Shown here one piece after another: positions 31,247 to 37,684 of a DNA stretch of 37,684 nt. The translations under genes and the position numbers were made by a program. Source of the stretch: Flavobacteriia bacterium (GTDB lineage: Bacteria > Bacteroidota > Bacteroidia > Flavobacteriales_D > Crocinitomicaceae); NCBI GenBank assembly GCA_947453545.1, contig CANGHE010000002.1, positions 1-37,684 of the forward strand, in the 5' to 3' direction. Position 1 is the first letter of the stretch. The number at the start of each line of letters is the position of its first letter. The notes beneath the pieces are model-generated. The model was not told the DNA's origin. It did not search any database and worked only from the letters and a program-made list of their open reading frames with translations.

Positions 31247-32464
31247 TTATTTTCCTTTCATTTTTAATGAATGACCCATCTTATCCCTTTTAGTACGAAG
31301 GTAAGATTCGTTATGTATGTTGCTTTCAATTTCTATAGCTACATTTTCAACTACTTCTAATCCATAACCTACTAATCCAGTACGTTTAGTTGGGTTGTTA
31401 GAAAGTAAACGCATTTTGTTTACACCTAATTTTCGTAGTATTTGTGCTCCGATACCGTAATCACGTTCATCTCCCTTGAAGCCCAATTGTAAATTAGCTT
31501 CAACGGTGTCTAATCCTTCTTCCTGTAATTTGTATGCTTTCAATTTGTTCATCAAACCGATACCACGACCTTCTTGATTCATATATACAATTACACCTTT
31601 TCCTTCTTTTTCAATTAGTTCCATCGCTTTTTCTAATTGTGGACCACAATCACAGCGACAAGATCCAAAAACATCACCAGTGATACAAGATGAGTGAACA
31701 CGAACCAAAATAGGCTCATCTGCTTCCCAAGTACCTTTTACTAATGCTAAGTGTTCTTGATTCGTATTTTTAACTTGAAAACCATGTAATTTAAAATCAC
31801 CTAATTCTGTAGGCATATCTACTTTAACTACTTCATCAATTAAGGTGTCGTATTTTAAACGATACTCAATTAAATCAGCAATTGATATAATTTTTAAATT
31901 AAATTTTTCTGCAATTACCAATAATTCAGGTAGTCTTGCCATTGTACCATCTTCATTTAAGATTTCTACAATGATTCCAGCAGGCTCAAATCCAGCCAAC
32001 TTAGCTAAATCGATAGCAGCCTCTGTATGACCAGCACGACGAAGAACACCTTCTTTCTTAGCGCGTAAAGGGAATATATGGCCAGGTTTACCTAATTCAT
32101 CTGGATTTAATTCGGGATCAATTAGGGCAAGTATAGTTTTAGCTCTGTCCTGAGCAGAAATACCAGTAGTACATCCATGTCCATTTAAATCTACAGAAAC
32201 AGTAAAAGGCGTTTCATAAGCAGCTGAATTGGTTTGAACCATAAGGTTTAATCCAATTTCATCGCATCGATCTTCAATCAATGGAGCACAAATTAACCCT
32301 CTGCCATGTGTAGCCATGAAGTTTATCAATTCAGGAGTAGCATTTCGTGCTGCTGTTAAAAAGTCTCCTTCATTTTCTCTATCTTCATCGTCAACAACTA
32401 TAATTACTTTCCCTGCTTTTATATCTTCAATTGCTTCTTCTATGGTATTCAATACTTTTGTCAT
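31247..32464 (-). CDS. ribBA: Bifunctional DHBP synthase / GTP cyclohydrolase II
   Basis: RibBA makes the two precursors of riboflavin: 3,4-dihydroxy-2-butanone 4-phosphate from ribulose 5-phosphate, and the pyrimidine intermediate from GTP. Residues 1-203 are the RibB part, with the acidic loop D-D-E-D-R-E-N-E (25-32) and H-G-x-G-C-T-T-G-I-S. Residues 207-405 are the RibA part, with zinc ligands at C260, C271 and C273 in the spacing of GTP cyclohydrolase II, and N-Q-E-G-R-G-I-G-L. The 405-residue length is normal for the fusion. It leads the operon ribBA-lolD-TIGR02757. I see no FMN riboswitch in the 88 nt upstream. Confidence 0.95.
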   Translation of the reverse strand: MTKVLNTIEEAIEDIKAGKVIIVVDDEDRENEGDFLTAARNATPELINFMATHGRGLICAPLIEDRCDEIGLNLMVQTNSAAYETPFTVSVDLNGHGCTTGISAQDRAKTILALIDPELNPDELGKPGHIFPLRAKKEGVLRRAGHTEAAIDLAKLAGFEPAGIIVEILNEDGTMARLPELLVIAEKFNLKIISIADLIEYRLKYDTLIDEVVKVDMPTELGDFKLHGFQVKNTNQEHLALVKGTWEADEPILVRVHSSCITGDVFGSCRCDCGPQLEKAMELIEKEGKGVIVYMNQEGRGIGLMNKLKAYKLQEEGLDTVEANLQLGFKGDERDYGIGAQILRKLGVNKMRLLSNNPTKRTGLVGYGLEVVENVAIEIESNIHNESYLRTKRDKMGHSLKMKGK

Positions 32465-32552
32465 TTTCTATCCAAATTGGTATGTAAAATTAACGAATAA
32501 TCTTTGGTTTTGTTTACCTTAGAATTGATTTATGCCTTGAAATTAGGACTAT

Positions 32553-33734
32553 TTATGATTTTTCAATTAAATCAATTAATTTCTGATTCATTGTATACCA
32601 AGAATATTCTTCTTTCATAAAGGTTTGTGCTGCTTTACTAATGTTTTCATAGCAATTTTGGTCAGTCAACAATTTGATAATTTGTTCTTTAAATTCAGTT
32701 GGATTTGAGGCAATTAAAATTTCTTTGTTTGGTATAGCCTTAAGTGCTTTATTAGCTAATTCAGTGGTTATACAAGGGATACCCATAGCCATAGCTTCTA
32801 ATAATTTATTTTGTAAACCAGTTCCAAGAAACATGGGAGCAACGAAAATTCGTGAACTTGCATAACTTAATCGAATATCATTTACCCATCCACTCACGTG
32901 AAAGTTAGTATCTTTCATTTTTATTAATGTTCGATGGGGGTTAATACCAGATATTAGAAAGTTTGTTTTTTGAGGTAATAATGGTTTGATTTGTTCATGG
33001 AGATATTTAACAGCTTCGATGTTAGGAGGGTAACTCATATTACCTGTAAAAACGATGTCGTAAATTTTTTCTGTTTCTATTTTTTCTAAAAAATGAGTTG
33101 AAACACCATTCTCTATAATGGCAATTGATTGGGCTTTGGGGTGTATAATATATGATCTGTCTTGTTCTGAGATAATTGAATGATTCTCAAAGTATTCAAA
33201 GATTTGGCGTTCATACAATGATAATCGAGTAAATTCAAGTTTAAGAATGTATTTCATTAATCCTTTACTCGTCTTTACACGCCTTTCAATTCCTTTTGAA
33301 AACGCATCCATATAATCCAATGTTTTTGGACAGTCGTGGTAATTTTTTACGTACTCGCTTGTACGAACTAATTGCGTATAGATATGATTGGGTTTTACAT
33401 CACGTAGTATTTTTTTAATTTTTGTGTGTATACTTAATTGGTAAAAGTAAGCTACTTGAAAAGGTTTATGTGTGAAAAATGCAAAACATAGCCTCAAATA
33501 TTTAAATAGTGGATTAAGTTTAAATAATTGAATATCTGAACAATATTGCTTAACAATATCAAAATCTGTTGATTTTATATTTTCTTCAATTGTACAAATT
33601 AGATGGATGTTGTATTTCTTTGATAAGTCTTGTATTTGATAGAACGCACGAAGTTTATCTCCCTTTTCGAGTGGATAAGGGAATCGAGAAAGTATAACTA
33701 CTAATGTAGGTTTATATGTTTTCGATAAACTCAC
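32553..33734 (-). CDS. Glycosyltransferase, GT-B fold (TIGR03087-like)
   Basis: This 393-residue protein starts L-V-V-I-L-S-R-F-P-Y-P-L-E-K-G-D-K-L-R-A-F, a nucleotide-sugar transferase opening seen in the TIGR03087-like group. The C-terminal GT4-type half has G-N-M-S-Y-P-P-N-I-E-A, H-V-S-G-W-V-N-D-I and A-P-M-F-L-G-T-G-L-Q-N-K-L-L-E-A-M-A-M-G. The start is GTG at 33734, overlapping the upstream glycosyltransferase by 23 nt. The two probably add successive sugars to a surface glycan. Donor and acceptor cannot be read from the sequence. Confidence 0.85.
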   Translation of the reverse strand: MSLSKTYKPTLVVILSRFPYPLEKGDKLRAFYQIQDLSKKYNIHLICTIEENIKSTDFDIVKQYCSDIQLFKLNPLFKYLRLCFAFFTHKPFQVAYFYQLSIHTKIKKILRDVKPNHIYTQLVRTSEYVKNYHDCPKTLDYMDAFSKGIERRVKTSKGLMKYILKLEFTRLSLYERQIFEYFENHSIISEQDRSYIIHPKAQSIAIIENGVSTHFLEKIETEKIYDIVFTGNMSYPPNIEAVKYLHEQIKPLLPQKTNFLISGINPHRTLIKMKDTNFHVSGWVNDIRLSYASSRIFVAPMFLGTGLQNKLLEAMAMGIPCITTELANKALKAIPNKEILIASNPTEFKEQIIKLLTDQNCYENISKAAQTFMKEEYSWYTMNQKLIDLIEKS

Positions 33735-34881
33735 TGATTTTTTGTTGGATATGCTTAGGTTGGTAATGTGTTGCTATATAATTACGTGTTTCTTCTTGTA
33801 TAAAGTCAATGTCTTTTGCTCGTAAATTAGTAATTGCTCTTACAAATGCTTCAGTTGAATTCGCTTGGATGCAACTTTTTGAAGCTATTCCTTGCAAAGC
33901 GATTGTGGTTCCAATAACAGGAACTCCTAGTGATAAGGCCTCTAAAATTTTGATACGAACTCCAGAGCCCGATTGAATAGGTGCTAATAAAGTTCCATGG
34001 TTTAACATGAAATCTTTAACATTCTCAACCTTACCATAAATTTTAATTTCTTTTCGTTGATATTTATAAAACGAAGTGGGTGTGTAAGATCCTGCAATGT
34101 GAAGAATGGCGTTCGAATTGTTTTCTACTATTTTAGGGAATAATTCTTTCATTAAATACAAAGCAGCATCGTAATTTGGTTTCCAATTGTAAGCACCAAT
34201 AAAAAAATAATGATCTGGTAAGCATGTTGCTTTATCGATAGGTAGTTCAATAGAAAATGGAATGTTTTGGATGGCTGTATCTACTCCTTCATTTTTCAAT
34301 AATAGTGCATCTGATGCTGATATTGTTAATATACCATCGATATTCTTAGTTGCTTGTAATTCAAAGTTTTTTAATTTACTTGAAAGCAGTTTTAAGTACC
34401 ATTTTTTTATTGGATTTGTTTCAAATTCAGTATAGTTTTCCCAAATTTTATATTCTACATTAGGTGCTCTTAAAATAATTTTTCCTGAGAAGAATTTTCT
34501 AATTTCTTCTGTATAACAAAGTAAAAATGCACTTTCAATTAAAATTATATCAACACGATACGTTGATACAAGATTACTTAAGATTTGGGCTACCGAATTG
34601 TCGAAAAACCTAGAAACATTATATGAATCCGAAGTGAATAAATGGGTAATTGAAGGTATTAATTTGATACGTGTGTCAATTTCTTGACTGAAAATATTTA
34701 TGTTATGTTGAATTTTTTTCGGGTAGTTTTCTTGTAAAAATGGATGTTTATATGTTGAAAGTGTAAGGTGTGTTATAGAGTAGTTAAGAGCAATTAAATT
34801 TTGTAAAAAAGAATCCATCGCGACGCAACCACCATCAATGATTGGGTAAATGGGTTTGTTAGTAAAATATAGAATATTCAC
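33712..34881 (-). CDS. Glycosyltransferase family 4-like protein
   Basis: In this 389-residue protein the N-terminal half has P-I-I-D-G-G near residue 15, the usual glycine-rich acceptor-side loop. The C-terminal half has F-F-I-G-A-Y-N-W-K-P-N-Y-D-A, I-Y-G-K-V-E-N-V, and A-P-I-Q-S-G-S-G-V-R-I-K-I-L-E-A-L-S-L-G, typical of GT4 enzymes. The start is GTG at 34881, overlapping the stop of the LptF/G-like gene by one base (TAGTG). It is followed by a second glycosyltransferase with a 23-nt overlap. Placement after an LPS-export permease suggests surface polysaccharide or LPS work, but this is context only. Confidence 0.88.
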   Translation of the reverse strand: MNILYFTNKPIYPIIDGGCVAMDSFLQNLIALNYSITHLTLSTYKHPFLQENYPKKIQHNINIFSQEIDTRIKLIPSITHLFTSDSYNVSRFFDNSVAQILSNLVSTYRVDIILIESAFLLCYTEEIRKFFSGKIILRAPNVEYKIWENYTEFETNPIKKWYLKLLSSKLKNFELQATKNIDGILTISASDALLLKNEGVDTAIQNIPFSIELPIDKATCLPDHYFFIGAYNWKPNYDAALYLMKELFPKIVENNSNAILHIAGSYTPTSFYKYQRKEIKIYGKVENVKDFMLNHGTLLAPIQSGSGVRIKILEALSLGVPVIGTTIALQGIASKSCIQANSTEAFVRAITNLRAKDIDFIQEETRNYIATHYQPKHIQQKISEFIENI

Positions 34882-36314
34882 TATTTCTTTCTTTTAAAGA
34901 CTTTAATCCAAGCTTCTTTATCAAAAACTTTTGAATCATTGGCAGCACTTCGCATGAGCAGAACTGCTACTGGAGTTAATACGAAAGTAGCTAACCACAT
35001 ACCTATAAATGGAGATGCAGCACCAGAACTAGCAAGTCCTTCACCAACTTCAGATAATACAAAGTAAACCATAAAAAGCAGACATGCAATGACTACAGGT
35101 GCTCCAAATCCTCCTTTACGTACAATAGCTCCAAGAGGAGCACCAACAAAAAAAAGTACCATTATAGCCATGGTTAATGCGTATTTTCTGTGAAATTCTA
35201 TTTTGTAAAGGTTAATATTTAGTTTAATTGTTTTTATAAATTCTTTTTGTCCTAATAAGCTTTCAATTTTTCTTCTAGTTTTAGAAATAGTTTGTTCTAG
35301 AACTATTTTTTGATCAGATTTTGATAGGGACTCAAAAGTAAGATTTGGATTGCATTTTAATGATTTTACTGAAGTAAGATCGTAGTTTTTTACAATATTA
35401 GAATCAGTAAAAAAAATGTCATCTGTTTTTAATATTGATGTAAAGTTTTTTATTATTTGTTTATTCTCATTATGTATTGAATCGAGAGCGTCATCTATCT
35501 GAAATACATTGAGCATTTCGTATGAATTTTTGAATAAATCTTCATCTGAACGATTAATTTTAAATCCGGATAAATCGATTTGATACGTAGCAGATTGGAA
35601 GAAACTTCTTCTTGATGGGTAAAAATTACCTCTCGTCTGTGATTCAAGATTTTCATATTGATTTACACCTAACTCTTCTAGTGCAGAACCATTGTTTAAT
35701 TTAAGAAACAATATATTTCCATCTTTAGAATTATACATTTCAGCACTTTTAGCTTTAATTGTTTTTACAATGTTTGGATCTCTATGATCATGAATAACTA
35801 TATCCTTAAATTTTCCGTCTTTTTCTTCTCCAACCTTAATAGCAAATCCATCTAGTTCTTTAGAATAAGAACCTGGTGAAATTATTTTGGTGATTTTCGT
35901 TTCTTGGATATCGTATATTAGTGCACGCCATTTTAAATTAGCAACTGGAATTACATAATTCGCAAAATAAAATGTGCCTAAACATATTAAGATTACCACT
36001 GTGAATAATGGCCTTATAATTTTATATAGAGATAATCCTGAAGCCTTGAGTGCTGTTAATTCATTATGTTCTGCAAGATTACCAAAAGTCATTATGGAAG
36101 ATAGTAACATAGCAAGAGGGAGTGCAAGAGGAATCAAACTTGCAGAAACGTAAAATAATAATTCTAATATTATTGTTACTTCTAGGCCTTTACCCATTAA
36201 ATCATCAATGTATTTCCAAAAGAACTGCATTATCAGCATGAACATGGAAATTATGAAGGTAATTACAAAAGGTCCAATAAAAGATCGAATACTAAAAACA
36301 GATAATCGTTTCAA
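34881..36314 (-). CDS. LptF/LptG (YjgP/YjgQ) family permease
   Basis: LptF and LptG form the membrane part of the LptB2FG pump that extracts LPS from the inner membrane. The protein has 477 residues. The N-terminal transmembrane helices include I-G-P-F-V-I-T-F-I-I-S-M-F, P-L-A-L-P-L-A-M-L and the E-L-T-A-L-K-A-S-G-L-S coupling segment. A large periplasmic domain follows (about 130-365), then C-terminal helices (P-L-G-A-I-V-R-K-G-G-F-G, F-V-L-S-E-V-G-E). It is longer than enterobacterial LptG, the extra length being in the periplasmic part, as common in Bacteroidota. F and G cannot be told apart with certainty. Confidence 0.9.
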   Translation of the reverse strand: MKRLSVFSIRSFIGPFVITFIISMFMLIMQFFWKYIDDLMGKGLEVTIILELLFYVSASLIPLALPLAMLLSSIMTFGNLAEHNELTALKASGLSLYKIIRPLFTVVILICLGTFYFANYVIPVANLKWRALIYDIQETKITKIISPGSYSKELDGFAIKVGEEKDGKFKDIVIHDHRDPNIVKTIKAKSAEMYNSKDGNILFLKLNNGSALEELGVNQYENLESQTRGNFYPSRRSFFQSATYQIDLSGFKINRSDEDLFKNSYEMLNVFQIDDALDSIHNENKQIIKNFTSILKTDDIFFTDSNIVKNYDLTSVKSLKCNPNLTFESLSKSDQKIVLEQTISKTRRKIESLLGQKEFIKTIKLNINLYKIEFHRKYALTMAIMVLFFVGAPLGAIVRKGGFGAPVVIACLLFMVYFVLSEVGEGLASSGAASPFIGMWLATFVLTPVAVLLMRSAANDSKVFDKEAWIKVFKRKK

Positions 36315-36335
36315 AGGGGAGGGTTTTCTTAATAA

Positions 36336-36725
36336 CTATGCTCCTAAATGTCTTTTTAATTCTTGAATTTGACTGTCCCACAAATGTTTTGCTTCTTTTA
36401 AGTCGTCTTCATCGGCGAAATCTACGATTTTAAAAACAAGTGATTTAGTCAATGGATCTAATGCGTAATTGAATTCAAAAAACACATCGTTTCCTTCTTC
36501 TTCATCGTTTAACCATTTGAAACGAACATAAGAACCTGATTTTTTTTGTTTTAATCTTGCCTTTTCTTCTGATTTGTTCCAAATGAAAGTATATACATCT
36601 TCTTTTACATTTACATCATCAGCAAACCATTCTGCCAATCCAGCAGGAGTAGAGACACTATTTTCTAAGACTTTAATGGAAACTTTAAGTAAATACTCTA
36701 ATTCAAATTTTATTTTAGTACTCAT
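36336..36725 (-). CDS. START-like domain protein
   Basis: The protein has 129 residues from the ATG at 36725. A longer frame to 36794 adds a hydrophobic stretch that does not fit the family, and the shorter form begins M-S-T-K-I-K-F-E-L-E-Y, the usual opening. The AHSA1/START-like fold is suggested by S-T-P-A-G-L-A-E-W-F-A-D-D-V, alternating strands with W-N-K-S-E and V-R-F-K-W, and a long C-terminal helix (D-D-L-K-E-A-K-H-L-W-D-S-Q-I). Such proteins are widespread single-copy genes in Bacteroidota. The ligand is unknown. The LptF/G-like gene is 21 nt downstream, so the two may be co-transcribed. Confidence 0.82.
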   Translation of the reverse strand: MSTKIKFELEYLLKVSIKVLENSVSTPAGLAEWFADDVNVKEDVYTFIWNKSEEKARLKQKKSGSYVRFKWLNDEEEGNDVFFEFNYALDPLTKSLVFKIVDFADEDDLKEAKHLWDSQIQELKRHLGA

Positions 36726-36907
36726 ACCGGAGGCAGTTAATATATTAATTTCAATAAACGTAAAGATAATACAATGTTTTGACTTACTAAACACAATGAA
36801 ATTAATAAATAGATTTATTTTGTTTTTTTAATCTACTTATTAATAGTGGTTTAAAAAATAATTAATTAAGATTTTAATATTCTTAACCTTGATTTAAAAA
36901 TTATTAA

Positions 36908-36915
36908 TATATTTG
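36908..36915 (+). promoter_or_regulatory. -7 box of the tRNA gene
   Basis: TATATTTG matches TAnnTTTG exactly and lies 22 nt before the tRNA. A TTG at 36889-36891 is 16 nt upstream, a little shorter than usual for the -33 element. Confidence 0.5.
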
Positions 36916-36937
36916 CCCACGATTTTAACCAATCAAT

Positions 36938-37011
36938 GGCGGGTTAGCTCAGTTGGTTAGAGCGCAGGATTCATAACCCTGAGGTCACGAGTTCAACTCT
37001 CGTACCCGCTA
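36938..37011 (+). tRNA. tRNA with CAT anticodon, probably elongator Met
   Basis: This 74-nt cloverleaf has acceptor arms GGCGGGT and ACCCGCT (first pair G-U), D arm GCTC...GAGC, anticodon loop TTCATAA, variable loop AGGTC and T arm with GTTCAAC. CCA is not encoded; CTA follows the discriminator A. The anticodon stem CAGGA/CCCTG has an A-C mismatch next to the loop. The initiator is unlikely because it lacks the three G-C pairs of the initiator anticodon stem. The lysidine-type Ile tRNA (also CAT) cannot be fully excluded. Confidence 0.93.
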
Positions 37012-37013
37012 CT

Positions 37014-37040
37014 AAAAAGCCTCTTTCTAGAGGCTTTTTT
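37014..37040 (+). terminator. Terminator after the tRNA
   Basis: AAAAAGCCTCT (37014-37024) pairs with AGAGGCTTTTT (37029-37039), loop TTCT, ending in six T. It begins two bases after the tRNA discriminator. Confidence 0.88.
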
Positions 37041-37075
37041 GCATTTTATCCACTTCCATTCAAAATATTTAGCAC

Positions 37076-37108
37076 AAAAAAAAGCGAAGATGTTATTTCT
37101 TCGCTTTT
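37076..37108 (-). terminator. Terminator of the DUF5606 gene
   Basis: GCGAAGA (37084-37090) and TCTTCGC (37098-37104) with flanking A/T pairs form the stem. On the minus strand it ends in a run of eight T. It lies 18 nt after the stop at 37127 and faces the tRNA terminator. Confidence 0.85.
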
Positions 37109-37126
37109 CAAAATTATCTTATACTC

Positions 37127-37621
37127 TTATTCTTCAACTTTAACAGCTTTTTTACGTGGTGCACGTTTTGGTTTTTCTGTTACTTCCTCTACAACAACCG
37201 CATCTTCAATTACTTCAGCTGATTCATTTTCTGCAACTTCAATCGTTAAATTACCTGATTTGTGCAATAAGTTATACCATTGGAAAATCTTTTTAACATC
37301 CGAAAAGTATACACGTTCTTGATCGTAGTTAGGAAGTATTTCTAATAAATAGTTCTCAAGAGTCGTTTTATCTTCTTTATGTGAAGGTGCTTCACCACCA
37401 TTTTGTTTTTTGTAGATAGCTTCTAAAACAGAAGTTAAAGCAACATCTTCATCGTAGGTGTAAACACTGATGTCTTCCAATGCAGATATTCTATCGGTAG
37501 AATAAGCTGGAACACGTTTATTATCTTCTAAAGATTCAACGATTAAGTTGTTTTTTCCTTGTGCAACAACTTTAAACAAACCTGGTTTACCAGAAATAGC
37601 AATAATACCTGTTAAATTCAT
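37127..37621 (-). CDS. DUF5606 family protein
   Basis: This 164-residue protein starts M-N-L-T-G-I-I-A-I-S-G-K-P-G-L-F-K-V-V-A, the typical opening of DUF5606, with a short SH3-like beta domain to about residue 55 and a helical part with L-P-N-Y-D-Q-E-R-V-Y-x-S-D-V-K-K-I-x-x-W-Y. The last 35 residues are low complexity, first acidic and Val-rich, then basic (K-P-K-R-A-P-R-K-K). The family is a conserved unknown of Bacteroidota. A basic tail may bind nucleic acid, but that is not shown. The gene stands alone between the tRNA and the window end. Confidence 0.88.
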   Translation of the reverse strand: MNLTGIIAISGKPGLFKVVAQGKNNLIVESLEDNKRVPAYSTDRISALEDISVYTYDEDVALTSVLEAIYKKQNGGEAPSHKEDKTTLENYLLEILPNYDQERVYFSDVKKIFQWYNLLHKSGNLTIEVAENESAEVIEDAVVVEEVTEKPKRAPRKKAVKVEE

Positions 37622-37684
37622 TCGATCTAATTTATTTGTTCAAAAATACGTAAATATTGAAATTAGCCAATTAATTTTTAATTA

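Noticed and set aside
36726-36794. Longer START-like protein with an N-terminal hydrophobic segment
   Set aside because: The extension does not fit the family and the frame reaches toward the tRNA promoter region; ATG 36725 is the better start.
36938-37011. tRNA gene as an element attachment site
   Set aside because: No integrase gene or repeated tRNA end is next to it; the element in this window uses TIGR02757.

Overview
The window is AT-rich bacterial DNA from a member of the Bacteroidota, most likely a flavobacterium-like organism. The evidence is the gene set (RibBA fusion, LolD, the TIGR02757/DUF2400 family, DUF5606, a START-like protein, LptF/G) together with promoters of the TAnnTTTG (-7) type and weak Shine-Dalgarno sequences.

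Layout. Positions 1-3088 are host genes: the end of hemB, then a TPR membrane protein and a TPR-AAA+ ATPase on the minus strand. Positions 3191-8528 hold a tight minus-strand operon that I read as a ribosomal-peptide (RiPP) cluster. It encodes a UroD-like protein, an adenylation-carrier-thioesterase-like protein, a lasso-cyclase-like asparagine synthetase homologue and, overlapping the end of the cyclase gene, a 44-residue precursor peptide with a lasso-type leader (W-x-x-P-x-L, then T-x-A-G). No leader peptidase or recognition-domain gene is visible.

Positions 8795-30084 are a mobile element of about 21.3 kb. It was inserted by its own large serine recombinase (28299-30071) into the host TIGR02757 gene, whose N-terminal part lies at 30080-30585 and C-terminal part at 8539-8799. 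Joining the two halves at the shared 5-bp core AACAT restores an in-frame 253-residue protein. The element carries an intact, divergent 255-residue copy of the same gene just inside its left end, so it breaks a host gene and supplies a substitute. The two element ends, joined as in the circular form, make a 46-bp imperfect palindrome, as expected for attP.

The element's cargo has three parts. (1) A defence operon: XRE regulator, SNF2-type helicase, DUF4391, Mod methyltransferase, AlbA_2/RecG-C protein and Res, with short tandem repeats in the two spacers flanking the AlbA_2 gene. (2) Unassigned genes, including a two-gene pair at 12831-14565, a PD-(D/E)XK-like protein and a 55-residue protein at 12208-12375. 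(3) A mobility and maintenance part: a small serine recombinase, a 470-residue protein with the three palm motifs of family-A polymerases, XRE regulators, and three promoters sharing one operator-like motif (GYAATAGATAAC).

Positions 30585-37684 return to host genes: lolD and ribBA (upstream of the broken gene in the same operon), two glycosyltransferases, an LptF/G permease, a START-like protein, a CAT-anticodon tRNA (probably elongator Met) and a DUF5606 protein. Before insertion, ribBA-lolD-TIGR02757 ran straight into the RiPP genes, so the insertion has separated the RiPP operon from its upstream transcription.
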